Below are positions 18,278 through 27,543 of a DNA stretch of 64,000 nt, piece by piece. The translations under genes were made by a program, and so were the position numbers. Location of the stretch: assembly GCF_004014715.1 (NCBI RefSeq), contig NZ_CP034835.1, positions 620,001-684,000 of the forward strand. The letters are read 5' to 3'. How positions within the stretch are numbered: position 1 is the stretch's first letter; each line of letters opens with the position of its first letter. The notes under the pieces were generated by a model. It saw only the letters and a program-made list of their open reading frames with translations. It was not told the DNA's origin and ran no database searches. The stretch is from Pseudoalteromonas sp. R3 (GTDB lineage: Bacteria; Pseudomonadota; Gammaproteobacteria; Enterobacterales; Alteromonadaceae).

Positions 18278-18934
18278 TTAAATTTGTGCAAATGCATCTA
18301 TAAACGCTTGCAATTTAGTCAAATCAACGGGCTTCAAGCCGTCTGATGTTCTTACTATTAACCCTTTTTCAACAAGCTCAGTGACCACTCGGCGATATGC
18401 GCGTTCGGTTGTGGCAAAACGTTCAGCTTCAGCACTAACGGTTGAATAGGCACGTAACAGTGCTGGATGATTGTTTTCGGCTCTGAGCAAACAATCTTTC
18501 GCAATATTGTAGCTCAATGGCAGCAACAATTTATCCAGGTTTATTTTTTGGTTCTCAGTGAACTTTGCTGCAATGGTTTGTGCTGTATACAGGCTTAATT
18601 CTGGCTGAGAAAGTAATAGTTGTCGCCAATGCTTAAGTTCAATCAAATTATATTGGACATCATTAAGACAAGTGACTGTGTATATACACGGCTGGTTATT
18701 TAAAGCTTCAATTTCACCTATCAAAGTATTGTTGCAGTCCAGCTGGCCAAGCAACAAGCGCCGACCATTCCCAACATCATAACTGAAAGACACAGTACCA
18801 CTTCTCACCAGGATCAGCTTTGTGAGGGGCTCATCCTGGTGGATTAACACTTCTTTTTTTGTGTGCTGAAAACTGTTGCCTGCAAAACTGAGCAGTTGCT
18901 CCACCAAAGTGGTTGAAAAATGATATTGAAACAT
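18278..18934 (-). CDS. Crp/Fnr-family transcriptional regulator
   Basis: About 218 residues. The N-terminal cyclic-nucleotide-binding beta-roll shows in KEVLIHQDEPLTKLILVRSGTVSFSYDVGNG and GEIEALNNQPCIYTV. A long dimer helix follows, then a C-terminal winged helix (AERFATTERAYRRVVTELVEKGLIVRTSDG). The usual cAMP-contact residues are not obvious, so the ligand is unknown. The frame opens from GTG 18994. I prefer ATG 18934 with GAAGAG 8 nt upstream. A perfect 12-bp palindrome just upstream may be its own operator. Confidence 0.83.
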   Translation of the reverse strand: MFQYHFSTTLVEQLLSFAGNSFQHTKKEVLIHQDEPLTKLILVRSGTVSFSYDVGNGRRLLLGQLDCNNTLIGEIEALNNQPCIYTVTCLNDVQYNLIELKHWRQLLLSQPELSLYTAQTIAAKFTENQKINLDKLLLPLSYNIAKDCLLRAENNHPALLRAYSTVSAEAERFATTERAYRRVVTELVEKGLIVRTSDGLKPVDLTKLQAFIDAFAQI

Positions 18935-18948
18935 CTGGATGGCTCTTC

Positions 18949-18960
18949 GGACAATTGTCC
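18949..18960. promoter_or_regulatory. Perfect 12-bp palindrome GGACAATTGTCC upstream of the Crp-like gene
   Basis: The palindrome lies 14-26 bp before the chosen start codon of the Crp-like regulator, a position suited to autorepression. If the GTG 18994 start is real, it would instead be coding. Confidence 0.4.
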
Positions 18961-19007
18961 TATTTATTAATTTGTTATGAAGATAGCATGACACTTATCG
19001 GTTTCAC

Positions 19008-19110
19008 GCTAACTCACCCGATTGAGAGGCTAAATGCTTTTCACCCCCGTTCCCGTGTTAGAGCTTATTTCAGGTCCTAATTTCTGTGGGGTTTCGTGAG
19101 TTAGCCTTTT
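19008..19110 (+). ncRNA. Candidate structured RNA or long leader
   Basis: GCTAACTCAC (19008-19017) pairs perfectly with GTGAGTTAGC (19096-19105), which is followed by CTTTTT. This closes a 78-nt interior that contains further C-rich/G-rich pairing (CACCCCC with GTGGGG). A third copy of GCTAACTCAC lies at 19224-19233, just before the ribosome site of the next gene, and could compete for pairing. No protein frame covers it. This is either a small RNA with its own terminator or a leader with alternative folds. Confidence 0.35.
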
Positions 19111-19250
19111 TATTCGTGTAGCCTGTGTTGATGGCAATCGCATTTGCTATTAACGCAGGTCGATGCCAGCCAAGCTGATATCATTATCCAGCATTCTGAG
19201 CCTTGGCGTCTACACTGAATAATGCTAACTCACTTGCGAGGAGAGAACAA

Positions 19251-19481
19251 ATGACTTGGGAACTTTTAGGTTATGTTGCGTCTGCTTTTTTAGTCATTTC
19301 TCTAATGATGTCCAATGTGGTTAAATTACGTTGGTTCAACCTCGCAGGGTGTATATGTTTTACCATATATGGGGTCATGATAACGGCCTGGCCCGTTGCC
19401 TTGACTAATGGCTTGTTGGCACTGGTGAATATTTATCACCTGGCTAAGCTACACAAGGCTGATAGCAATCCCCAGTCATAA
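19251..19481 (+). CDS. Small inner-membrane protein of the YgjV type
   Basis: A 76-residue protein with about three hydrophobic helices: LLGYVASAFLVISLMMS, WFNLAGCICFTIYGVMIT and WPVALTNGLLALVNIYHLAKL. The pattern resembles the YgjV-type bacterial inner-membrane family, whose function is unknown. The start is ATG 19251 because of the strong GAGGAGA site 6 nt upstream; the longer frame from 19203 has none. Confidence 0.75.
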   Translation: MTWELLGYVASAFLVISLMMSNVVKLRWFNLAGCICFTIYGVMITAWPVALTNGLLALVNIYHLAKLHKADSNPQS

Positions 19482-19509
19482 AGAGCGAGCGCGATACACG
19501 CGCCGCTCT
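19482..19509. terminator. Hairpin between convergent genes
   Basis: Imperfect stem AGAGCG..CGCG / CGCG..CGCTCT with an ATACA loop, directly after the stop of the small membrane gene and before the end of the amidohydrolase gene. The T-run is weak. Confidence 0.5.
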
Positions 19510-19530
19510 GTGTAGTTTTACACTCATCGA

Positions 19531-21174
19531 TTAGTCTTTCGAATACCTTAACTGGCCTGCAATCCAGGTTTGCATAACCTGAATATCCCTTATTTCCTTC
19601 TCTGGTACTTTGAAGTAATCTTTATCCAGTAAGATAAAATCAGCCCATTTTCCTTGCTCCAGACTGCCTAATTTGAATTCCTGAAACGCTGCGTAAGCTG
19701 CATCGAGGGTGAATGCTTGCAAAGCCTGTTTGCGTGTTAGCCGTTCATGATTGCGCCAACCTTGTTGAGGGGACTGCTGGGCATTCATACGGGTAACGGC
19801 TGCATGCAGGCCATGGAATGGGTTAGCCAGTTCGACGGGAAAGTCGGATCCTGCCGCCACTTTGCTGCCTTGCTGTAAGAAAGTTTGCCACGCATAGGCA
19901 CCTTGTAATTGTTCGTCGGTGAGCCTCTGCTCAGCCATGTGCATATCCGATGTTGCATGAATAGGCTGCATTGACGGAATGATATTCAGTGTTTTAAAGC
20001 GGGGAATATCGCCCGGTTCAATGAGCTGGGCATGCTCGATCCGATTCCTTAGCAGTTTCCCTCCGGTTGTTTTAAAGACTTTCTCGTAACTATCCAACAC
20101 CAGACGGTTGGCGCGGTCACCTATTGCATGAGTATGTGCACTGAAGCCATGCCTGACAGCCTGTGAAATAAGTTGCTCGAGGTGTTGAGGTTGCTCGAGC
20201 ATCAGTCCCCGGTATCCCTGGCGATCTTTGTATTCTTTAAGCAGCGCAGCGCCGCGGCTACCTAAGGCTCCGTCTGCATAGATTTTGACACTGCGAATAG
20301 ACAGCATATCGCGCTTATCTTTATAGATACCAGCTTGCAGCATGCTATCCAGCTGTGGATCAGCTGCGCTGAGCATAGCATAGATGCGCAGCGGCAACGT
20401 TTGGGTTTCTGCACGGCTTTGGTACAGCTTCCAGGTTTGTTTATCTATGCCTGCATCATGTGCGCTGGTAATTCCCAGGCTGAGTAAATGCGCACCGGCT
20501 TTGTTCAGAGACTGGCTTAGGTGCGCAGATGAGGTTGGTGGAATGTATTTTCTGACCAGGCTTTCAGCTTTGTCGATAAATATGCCTGTTGGGTTCCCTG
20601 ATGCGTGGCGAATAATCTCTCCGCCAGCGGGAGACTGACTCTGGGCGTTAATCCCAGCCAGCGCCATGGCTTGACTATTTACCCAGATTGCATGTCCATC
20701 AACACGAGTGAGTACGACAGGCCTGTCTTTTACAAATCTATCCAGATCCTCAGCTGTCGGAAATGTACTGGGTGTCCAGCGAGTTTGATCCCAGCCTCGT
20801 CCCAGGATCCACCCCTTAGGATTTTCTTTACTGAAAGCAGCTAGCAACTTGCCGACTTCTTCGACTGAATCAGCGTCACGAATATCAAGACGGGACAGAT
20901 TATTCCCCAGTCCAATAACATGACCATGTGCGTCAATCAGACCGGGCAGTAAAGTCATGCCCTGACCATTAAATTTACGGGCTTTTGGGTATTGGTCGGC
21001 TAGCTGTTTGTCGCCTGTTCTGACGACTTTACCATCTTTGATAACCAGGGTGGAAAAAGTATTAACCTCTCCCTCTCGGGTCGGTGTGTAGCCGTTGACA
21101 TTGTGTATCAGTGTGAACTGAGCCATGCTGATCCCACTGAACAAGATCAGTGTCAGGTAAATTAACCGGATCAT
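19531..21174 (-). CDS. Exported metal-dependent amidohydrolase (YtcJ-like, amidohydrolase family 3)
   Basis: 547 residues. A signal peptide (IRLIYLTLILFSGISMA) is followed by an amidohydrolase fold: the metal motif LPGLIDAHGHVIG, KIYADGALGSRGA, the HTHAIGDRAN histidines, RIEHAQL and the late Asp in AAGSDFPVE. Family members hydrolyse varied amides or carbamates, and the substrate cannot be told from sequence. The export signal points to a periplasmic enzyme. It stands alone, convergent with the small membrane gene. Confidence 0.88.
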   Translation of the reverse strand: MIRLIYLTLILFSGISMAQFTLIHNVNGYTPTREGEVNTFSTLVIKDGKVVRTGDKQLADQYPKARKFNGQGMTLLPGLIDAHGHVIGLGNNLSRLDIRDADSVEEVGKLLAAFSKENPKGWILGRGWDQTRWTPSTFPTAEDLDRFVKDRPVVLTRVDGHAIWVNSQAMALAGINAQSQSPAGGEIIRHASGNPTGIFIDKAESLVRKYIPPTSSAHLSQSLNKAGAHLLSLGITSAHDAGIDKQTWKLYQSRAETQTLPLRIYAMLSAADPQLDSMLQAGIYKDKRDMLSIRSVKIYADGALGSRGAALLKEYKDRQGYRGLMLEQPQHLEQLISQAVRHGFSAHTHAIGDRANRLVLDSYEKVFKTTGGKLLRNRIEHAQLIEPGDIPRFKTLNIIPSMQPIHATSDMHMAEQRLTDEQLQGAYAWQTFLQQGSKVAAGSDFPVELANPFHGLHAAVTRMNAQQSPQQGWRNHERLTRKQALQAFTLDAAYAAFQEFKLGSLEQGKWADFILLDKDYFKVPEKEIRDIQVMQTWIAGQLRYSKD

Positions 21175-21309
21175 GACAGGGTTTTCCTTGTGTTATTTTA
21201 TTCGTTTATCCACCAATACCGCATTTTCCTTTAAAAAGACATCGAACTGAGACCAAAAAGTGGCTGTGTTACTATAAAATGGTATCAAATACACTTATTA
21301 GGGTCAGAA

Positions 21310-21810
21310 ATGCAGTTATTTATGGTGTACCTGGGCGGGCGGTTGAGTGGCTGCCACATTGAAATGCACGACATACGATTTGTCGTTGGTGAGCGTATCG
21401 AAGACACCTTTAGCGCCCTGAAACAGCAATGGGTGGGGGATAAAGATAAAGTGCATATGGACAGCTATGTGACCCTGCAGCATATCGATGGGTATCAGGT
21501 GGATTTGGTCAGCGAACCGCCCGAACAACAGCCTAATCTTTACTTCGTTAATCTGGGTGGATATCAGCGCGACTCTTTGGCTGAGCAGCATGCATTTGGG
21601 TTGTTTGTTGCACCTACAGCACAGGCAGCCAAGGCACGCGCTTTAGACACTTTGCTGCCTCAGGTGGAGCTGCGTCATAAAGATGATTTGTATGAGGTAG
21701 ATGACTGCATGATGTTAGATCTCATTGATGGCCATCACTATGTTCGTCTGACGCCCAGTGGTCAGTCGCAATCACTTGCCCCACAGTGGTTTGGCTATCA
21801 TAAACTGTGA
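21310..21810 (+). CDS. DUF1543 domain protein
   Basis: A 166-residue soluble protein matching DUF1543, with the start MQLFMVYLGGRLSGCHIEMHDIRFVVG and a second, related half around LYFVNLGGYQRDSLAEQHAFGLFVA. Function unknown. AGGG precedes the ATG. Gaps on both sides suggest a single-gene unit. Confidence 0.82.
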   Translation: MQLFMVYLGGRLSGCHIEMHDIRFVVGERIEDTFSALKQQWVGDKDKVHMDSYVTLQHIDGYQVDLVSEPPEQQPNLYFVNLGGYQRDSLAEQHAFGLFVAPTAQAAKARALDTLLPQVELRHKDDLYEVDDCMMLDLIDGHHYVRLTPSGQSQSLAPQWFGYHKL

Positions 21811-21828
21811 TCGTCAAAGCGCCGTTAC

Positions 21829-22032
21829 TCAGTCCTCTTTATCTGCTTTTATGGCGATTTTTATGGCGATAATGACGATGGCAAACATCAGAAAAGGCAG
21901 GGCCGCTAAGGCATATTCTGCGATGTGGCTATCCTGGTAGTTGGGCTGCAAAATAAAGTGCCCACCAATACACAGTGCGATACTTACAAAGAGTAAAGGT
22001 AGCATTTTCAGTTCTTTATTTGGTTTGCTCAT
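21829..22032 (-). CDS. Small two-helix membrane protein
   Basis: About 67 residues (MSKPNKELKMLPLLF...). Two hydrophobic stretches, LPLLFVSIALCIGGHFIL and YALAALPFLMFAIVIIAIKIAI, are followed by a charged tail (KADKED). No family recognised. An ATG six codons upstream (22050) is also possible. It is convergent with the DUF1543 gene. Confidence 0.55.
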   Translation of the reverse strand: MSKPNKELKMLPLLFVSIALCIGGHFILQPNYQDSHIAEYALAALPFLMFAIVIIAIKIAIKADKED

Positions 22033-22212
22033 GGTATCAGCCCCATTCATTACTTAATATCACTGGCTTTTTAAACGAGTTGGTCCTACAACGCAAGCGA
22101 TAGTGGGCCTTTCTTTGATCCAGCGCTTTTTATGGTCACCGATTTTTTTGCGTTCACCTTCGTGTTATAACAGTGCTCAATGCCTGTCATTTGTACAGTG
22201 AAGGAATGAGGA

Positions 22213-23337
22213 ATGAAAAGAAGTAAGGTAATAGTGATCAAGCTGGGTACCAGTGTATTAACAGCTGGTACAGATAAGCTGAATAAGCCGCGCATGGTCG
22301 ATATCGTCACTCAGTGTATGGCACTTAAAAAGCAAGGGTATTCACCCGTGTTGGTGTCCAGTGGTGCAGTGGCTGCCGGCAGAGATGTTGTCGCGCACAG
22401 CGTGGGTGTTTCGATTGCCGAGAAACAGATGTTGGCCGCCATTGGGCAGGGCCAGCTTATCCATCTGTGGCAGTCGTTGTTTGCTTTGTATGATCAGCCG
22501 GTGGCCCAGCTGTTGCTAACCCGTGCAGATGTTGAAGATCGCGAGCGCTACCTCAATGCCCGGGATACTATCACCCAGTTGCTAAAACATCAGGTGATCC
22601 CCATTGTGAATGAAAATGATGCCGTCGCTACGTCCGAAATCAAGGTCGGTGACAATGACAATTTGTCAGCACTAGTCGCTATTCTGGCCAACGCTGACAA
22701 GCTCATGCTATTGACGGATCAACCAGGTTTGTTCACCGCCGATCCTCGCAGCAATCCTACAGCCACACTGATCTCGGAAGTCGAGTTTATCGACGAGTCT
22801 TTAATGGCATTAGCAGGAGGCGCGGGTAGTAAACTGGGCACTGGTGGCATGTATACAAAGCTCGAAGCTGCGCGCACTGCGCAACGTGCCGGTATCGAGA
22901 CCATAATTGCTAAAGGTGCCGAGCCGCAGGTGATTGAGCAAGTCATGGCAGGCTCTGCGGAAAGTACCACCTTTGTGCGCTTTGATGCGCCCCTGGAGGG
23001 GCGTAAAAAATGGCTGCTTTCAGGTCCAAAATCAACCGGGTATGTACAATGCGACCCCGGCGCTGTCGCGGCCATTAGTCACCAGGGGGCGAGCTTATTG
23101 GCTAAAGGGATAGTTGCTATCGGAGGTGAGTTTTCTCGTGGCGATGTGATAGAAATACGAGACCTGGATAGTCAGCTGGTTGCAAAAGGGTTAGTGGCAT
23201 TTGATCACAAGGAAATGGATCAAATTAAACGCTTACACAGCAGTGAAATCCCGTTAACACTGGGATACCCAGCGTCCAACGTCGTTGTTCATCGTGATGA
23301 CTTGGTGTTATTGGATGTGTACGCCGGTTCAGTTTAA
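22213..23337 (+). CDS. proB: Glutamate 5-kinase ProB
   Basis: A 374-residue enzyme that phosphorylates glutamate in the first step of proline synthesis. The amino acid kinase domain (1 to about 255) shows VIKLGTSVLTAG, VSSGAVAAGRD, VNENDAVAT and GAGSKLGTGGMYTKLEAA. A C-terminal PUA domain (about 275-355) includes GASLLAKGIVAIGGEFSRGDVIEI. Proline normally inhibits this enzyme. proA, often next to it, is absent here. Confidence 0.96.
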   Translation: MKRSKVIVIKLGTSVLTAGTDKLNKPRMVDIVTQCMALKKQGYSPVLVSSGAVAAGRDVVAHSVGVSIAEKQMLAAIGQGQLIHLWQSLFALYDQPVAQLLLTRADVEDRERYLNARDTITQLLKHQVIPIVNENDAVATSEIKVGDNDNLSALVAILANADKLMLLTDQPGLFTADPRSNPTATLISEVEFIDESLMALAGGAGSKLGTGGMYTKLEAARTAQRAGIETIIAKGAEPQVIEQVMAGSAESTTFVRFDAPLEGRKKWLLSGPKSTGYVQCDPGAVAAISHQGASLLAKGIVAIGGEFSRGDVIEIRDLDSQLVAKGLVAFDHKEMDQIKRLHSSEIPLTLGYPASNVVVHRDDLVLLDVYAGSV

Positions 23338-23448
23338 GACTTCACCCTCCGCCTGCGTCAATTGCATGGGATTCATTGCGCAGGCATGTTTGCAAGGGAT
23401 TATTGAAAGCTGGTAAATAAACGCTAATCTTTAGGGTGAATCTGATCA

Positions 23449-24414
23449 TTGGGCAACCATGTGACTACATCCATTTGCGGACACGAATACACCATCAGCT
23501 TATTACAGCTTAAAGAAGAGCGGGCGTTGTATCAGCAGTTTTGTGACATTCTGGCATCTTTACTGCCAGATTCAGCACTGAGTTTTTTTATTCGCCCGAG
23601 CCTGTCACGCAAAGAGTCCCTGAAGCTGGTTTATCAGCAACATGTGGAGCAGGCACTGGCATTAGAAGATATGTTGGAAAAAACCCAGTTGTGCAGAGGT
23701 AAGCCGGTGTTGATCAGCAAATCTTACACCTGCATGCCTTTGCGACTTGACGATCAGATCATTGGCTTACTTTGGGTCTATGAGTCGCTCACCCCGGCCA
23801 ACTGTAACCTGACAGCACACCTGATGAATGTGTTTTTTCATCAGTGGCATACGTTAGCACTGGCCAGAATTGACCCTTTATCTCAGTTACTTAACAGGCA
23901 AACTTTTGACGAAAGAGTGCTCCAGATAGCATCCGGTCAGGGATTTTTGCAACCACGAGCAGAACATAATGCGCGCAATTGGTATCTGGCGCTGTTTGAT
24001 ATCGATCATTTTAAGCGTGTGAATGATTCCTTCGGTCATGTCATTGGAGATGAGGTGATCTTGCTGACTGCGCAGTATCTCAAAGACAATTTCCGCGCGG
24101 AAGACTATGTATTTCGCTACGGTGGTGAGGAGTTTGCTATTTTGTTTCAGGCGCATACAGATACAGAAGCGCTGTTATTGTTGGACAGGGTGCGTGATGT
24201 AGTAGGTCAGGCTACGTTTCCTCAGGTAAAGACTGTCACGCTAAGTGGAGGCTTCACTGAAATAACCGACGTGATGCAAGTATCTGAATTAGTCAATCAG
24301 GCAGACAAGGCGCTTTATCATGCAAAGCAGAATGGCCGGAATAAAGTTGTCTTTTCCGGTGCTCTGGGGCTTGAATCGGAGCAGATTGCAAGCTCGGATA
24401 TCGAACTTTTTTAA
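23449..24414 (+). CDS. GGDEF diguanylate cyclase
   Basis: A 321-residue protein with an N-terminal region of about 140 residues of unknown fold and a C-terminal GGDEF domain. The active site is GGEEF in FRYGGEEFAILF, and the inhibitory I-site RxxD (RAED) sits five residues before it. Both are intact, so it should make c-di-GMP from two GTP with product inhibition. The likely start is TTG 23449, with AGGGTGA 10 nt upstream; a GTG at 23461 is possible. Confidence 0.9.
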   Translation: MGNHVTTSICGHEYTISLLQLKEERALYQQFCDILASLLPDSALSFFIRPSLSRKESLKLVYQQHVEQALALEDMLEKTQLCRGKPVLISKSYTCMPLRLDDQIIGLLWVYESLTPANCNLTAHLMNVFFHQWHTLALARIDPLSQLLNRQTFDERVLQIASGQGFLQPRAEHNARNWYLALFDIDHFKRVNDSFGHVIGDEVILLTAQYLKDNFRAEDYVFRYGGEEFAILFQAHTDTEALLLLDRVRDVVGQATFPQVKTVTLSGGFTEITDVMQVSELVNQADKALYHAKQNGRNKVVFSGALGLESEQIASSDIELF

Positions 24415-24483
24415 GCCAATATGTACCAATTATCTGGGAAGTTTGTGGTATTCTACGCGCCACGAGAATCCTGGAGTCTAACT

Positions 24484-24849
24484 ATGAAATTAATCCGTAT
24501 GGCGCTTGGCAGTCTGATCTTACTGTTTGATTTTATCTTTACCCCGCGCAGTAAAAAACGCCCGGCAGATGCTCAGGCTAAGTTGGATGCGCAAACCGCC
24601 AAATTAAAGTTGTATCAGTTTAAGGGTTGCCCATTTTGCGTCAAGGTACGCCGTGCTGCTAAGCGAGAAGGGCTGAAGCTGGAAACCCGTGATGCCATGA
24701 ACAATCAGGTATACCGTCAGGAGCTGCAAGAGCAGGGCGGTAAAATTAAGGTGCCTTGCCTTCGAATTGAAGAGCAAAACCAGGTGACCTGGCTGTATGA
24801 ATCGAACGATATTGTGGCGTATTTACAAAAGCTTGAACAAGCAGCTTAA
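24484..24849 (+). CDS. Membrane-anchored glutaredoxin-like protein
   Basis: A 121-residue protein with an N-terminal hydrophobic anchor (MALGSLILLFDFIF) and a glutaredoxin/GST-N type domain. The dithiol motif is CPFC in FKGCPFCVKV, followed by KVPCLRI (cis-Pro loop) and LYESNDIVAYL. It is probably a thiol-disulfide protein at the inner membrane. The ATG follows CTGGAG. The frame is open further upstream but without a ribosome site. Confidence 0.87.
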   Translation: MKLIRMALGSLILLFDFIFTPRSKKRPADAQAKLDAQTAKLKLYQFKGCPFCVKVRRAAKREGLKLETRDAMNNQVYRQELQEQGGKIKVPCLRIEEQNQVTWLYESNDIVAYLQKLEQAA

Positions 24850-24950
24850 TCACCACACCTGGCAAACTGTGTTGCAATAGTTTGCCCGCTCAAGGGGCTA
24901 TGCTAGCATTAGCCCCATGACCTCATTAGACACAAATTAAGAGAAAAAAC

Positions 24951-26438
24951 ATGACTATCCGCACGCGTGTTGCCCCGTCACCGACGGGTGATCCCCATCT
25001 AGGCACAGCCTATATTGCGTTATTCAACTACTGTTTTGCTAAGCAGCAAGGCGGTGAATTTGTGCTGCGTATCGAAGATACCGATCAGCAACGAAGCACG
25101 CCTGAATCTGAGCAGGCTATTATGGACAGCCTGCACTGGTTGGGTCTTGAGTGGGATCACGGACCGGATGTTGGCGGTGAGTTTGGCCCTTATCGCCAGT
25201 CTGAGCGCAGCGATTTATATAAAAAATATGCTCATCAACTGGTTGAAGAAGGCAAGGCATTCTACTGCTTCGCAACGGCACAAGAGTTGGACGAAATGCG
25301 TGAGCAGCAAATGGCAGAAGGGTTACGTCCTAAGTACGACGGTCGCGGACTTAAGCTGAGTCAGGAAGAAATTCAGGCGAATTTGGATGCGGGTAAGCCG
25401 TATGTGATCCGTATGATGATCCCCGAAGAAGGCAGCTTTAAGTTTAATGACTACCTGCGCGGTGAGATTGAGATCCCGTGGGAAAATGTCGATATGCAGG
25501 TGCTGCTCAAGGCAGACGGGTTCCCGACCTATTTCCTGGCCAACGTCGTTGACGATCACCACATGCAGATCAGCCATATCTTCCGTGGTGAAGAGTGGAT
25601 TAACTCAGCGCCTAAACTGTTGAAGCTGTACGAAGATTTTGGCTGGCAGGCGCCGGTACTGGGTCACTTGCCGTTATTACGTAACCCAGATAAGTCAAAA
25701 CTATCAAAGCGCAAGAACCCAACTTCTATTAACTACTACAAAGAAATGGGTTACCTGCCGGAAGCGGTACTGAATTACCTGGGCCGTATGGGCTGGTCTA
25801 TGCCGGATGAGCGTGAGAAGTTTACTCTGGCCGAAATGATTGAACACTTCGACATGAAGCGTGTATCTCTGGGTGGACCTGTGTTTGATATCGATAAGCT
25901 AAGCTGGTTGAATGGTCTGTGGATCCGTGAAGATCTAAGTGACGAGCAACTCATTGAGCGCTTCGTTGACTGGAAACTGAATGGTCAGATGCTGGCGCGC
26001 GTGTTGCCTGAAGCCAAGACACGTATTAACACTTTGTCAGATCTGGTAGGCCTTGCCGGTCACTTTGTGGGTGGAATCCCTGAGTATGATCCTGCACTAC
26101 TGACAGCTGGTAAGGCGGAGGAAGAAACGGTACGTCAGGCACTGCAATTTTTCATCTGGGAGCTGGATAAGCTACGTCAGTGGAACAAGAGTGAAGTCTT
26201 CGCGGTAGCTAAATCGGTGGCGACTTTCCACGAGCTGAAGATCAAAGACTTCCTGGAACCAATCTTCGTTGCCATTACTGGCAAAACTTCGTCAACTTCT
26301 GTTGTTGATGCTATGGAAATTCTTGGTTCAGACTTGTCGCGTGCGCGTTTACGTGTGGCACTGAACCACCTGGGTGTGTCTAAGAAACAAGCTAAGAAGC
26401 TTGAGAAAGCATACCGCGAATACCCTAGCATCGGGTAA
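24951..26438 (+). CDS. gltX: Glutamate-tRNA ligase
   Basis: A 495-residue class I aminoacyl-tRNA synthetase. The HIGH-type motif reads [11 protein letters not shown] (residues about 10-20), so it is HLGT rather than HIGH. The KMSKS motif reads KLSKR, as is usual in GltX. The C-terminal anticodon-binding helices end [12 protein letters not shown]. It stands alone, without neighbouring tRNA genes. Confidence 0.97.
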   Translation: MTIRTRVAPSPTGDPHLGTAYIALFNYCFAKQQGGEFVLRIEDTDQQRSTPESEQAIMDSLHWLGLEWDHGPDVGGEFGPYRQSERSDLYKKYAHQLVEEGKAFYCFATAQELDEMREQQMAEGLRPKYDGRGLKLSQEEIQANLDAGKPYVIRMMIPEEGSFKFNDYLRGEIEIPWENVDMQVLLKADGFPTYFLANVVDDHHMQISHIFRGEEWINSAPKLLKLYEDFGWQAPVLGHLPLLRNPDKSKLSKRKNPTSINYYKEMGYLPEAVLNYLGRMGWSMPDEREKFTLAEMIEHFDMKRVSLGGPVFDIDKLSWLNGLWIREDLSDEQLIERFVDWKLNGQMLARVLPEAKTRINTLSDLVGLAGHFVGGIPEYDPALLTAGKAEEETVRQALQFFIWELDKLRQWNKSEVFAVAKSVATFHELKIKDFLEPIFVAITGKTSSTSVVDAMEILGSDLSRARLRVALNHLGVSKKQAKKLEKAYREYPSIG

Positions 26439-26495
26439 TGAGGTCCTGCCTCATATTAACCCCATAATGTCGGGGTTTAATGATGTACATGGTAG

Positions 26496-26525
26496 AAAAG
26501 GCTGAACTCAGTTTCAGCCTTTTTT
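26496..26525. terminator. Bidirectional terminator between gltX and the MarR gene
   Basis: Arms AAAAGGCTGAA / TTCAGCCTTTT with a 6-nt loop and a following T-run. Confidence 0.88.
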
Positions 26526-26530
26526 ATTGC

Positions 26531-26974
26531 CTAATTATCGCTGAGCTGGCTACTTAAAAAGGTATCCAGCAGTGCCTTAAGCTGTTGCAAATCTGCCACT
26601 GGCATATTGGTCTGTGCCAGCATCTGCTGGGGAATACAGCTACAGGCGGCCTCTAGTGCTTTACCTGCATCGGTCAGATAAATATGACACTGGCGTTCAT
26701 CACGTTCAGAGCGCACCCGTGTCACCAACTCCTGTTGTGCCAGTCGTTTGAGCAATGGGGTGAGCGTGTTACTGTTCAGCTGTGCTCGCTTGCCTATCTC
26801 TCCTACTAATAACCCGTCCTGTTGCCACAGGATCATCAGGACTATGTATTGCGGATAGGTGAGGCCATGGGCTTTCAACAAGGGTTGATAGAGCCGTGTG
26901 ACCTGACGTGATGCGGCATATAAGCTAAAACATAGTTGGTTGTCCAGACGCAATTGCGTCGGCTGTTCTTTCAT
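26531..26974 (-). CDS. MarR-family regulator, OhrR-like
   Basis: About 147 residues. The N-terminal LDNQLCFSLYAASRQV carries the Cys that senses organic peroxide in OhrR proteins. The winged helix follows (LNSNTLTPLLKRLAQQELVTRVRSERDERQ). The C-terminus has another Cys pair (AACSCIP). It begins immediately after the glutathione peroxidase stop (ATG 26974; a GTG nine bases earlier is possible), so the two form an operon, probably peroxide-inducible through this regulator. Confidence 0.88.
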   Translation of the reverse strand: MKEQPTQLRLDNQLCFSLYAASRQVTRLYQPLLKAHGLTYPQYIVLMILWQQDGLLVGEIGKRAQLNSNTLTPLLKRLAQQELVTRVRSERDERQCHIYLTDAGKALEAACSCIPQQMLAQTNMPVADLQQLKALLDTFLSSQLSDN

Positions 26975-26975
26975 C

Positions 26976-27458
26976 TTATGCACTTAATGCTTTTTCAATA
27001 TCTTTGCTTATTTTCTCAGGTTTTGTGGTCGGCGCATAGCGTGCCAATGGCTGACCGTCTTTACCCAGCAAAAACTTGGTGAAGTTCCACTTGATTTTGT
27101 TACCGAACAAACCGGGCAGGGCGTCTTTCAGGTAGTCATACAATGGATGGGCATTGTCTCCATTGACCTCAATTTTCTCCATCATCTGAAAATCAACCCC
27201 GTAGTTTATCAGACAGCCCTGTTGTATCTCAGTAGCACTGCCAGGCTCCTGTTGACCAAACTGGTTACAGGGAAAGCCTATAATGGTCAGGCCTTGGTCT
27301 GCATATTGCTCATGCAGTGCCTGAAGTCCTTCGTACTGAGGTGTAAGCCCGCACTGACTGGCGGTATTCACAACCAGCACGACCTTGCCCTGCAGGCTGC
27401 TAAATTCAAAGGGCTGTCCTTGCAATGTATTAGCACTGAACTCGTATAGTTTGGTCAT
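26976..27458 (-). CDS. Glutathione peroxidase-family thiol peroxidase
   Basis: A 160-residue peroxidase. The active-site motif is NTASQCGLTPQYEGLQ with Cys in place of selenocysteine, and the later motifs are GFPCNQFGQQEPG and KWNFTKFLLGKDG (catalytic Trp). It would reduce peroxides using thioredoxin or glutathione. The start is ATG 27458 (MTKLYEF) after AAGAGA. It is upstream of and nearly overlapping the OhrR-like gene. Confidence 0.94.
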   Translation of the reverse strand: MTKLYEFSANTLQGQPFEFSSLQGKVVLVVNTASQCGLTPQYEGLQALHEQYADQGLTIIGFPCNQFGQQEPGSATEIQQGCLINYGVDFQMMEKIEVNGDNAHPLYDYLKDALPGLFGNKIKWNFTKFLLGKDGQPLARYAPTTKPEKISKDIEKALSA

Positions 27459-27543
27459 TTTAAATCTCTTGTGATTATATCGTGTGCGATTTAATTTAGT
27501 ATAACACCGTGAAGAGATCAAGTTTTATCCTGTCGGGTTTTCC

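Noticed and set aside
24951..26530. tRNA genes around gltX
   Set aside because: I looked for cloverleaf-like sequences on both sides and saw none.
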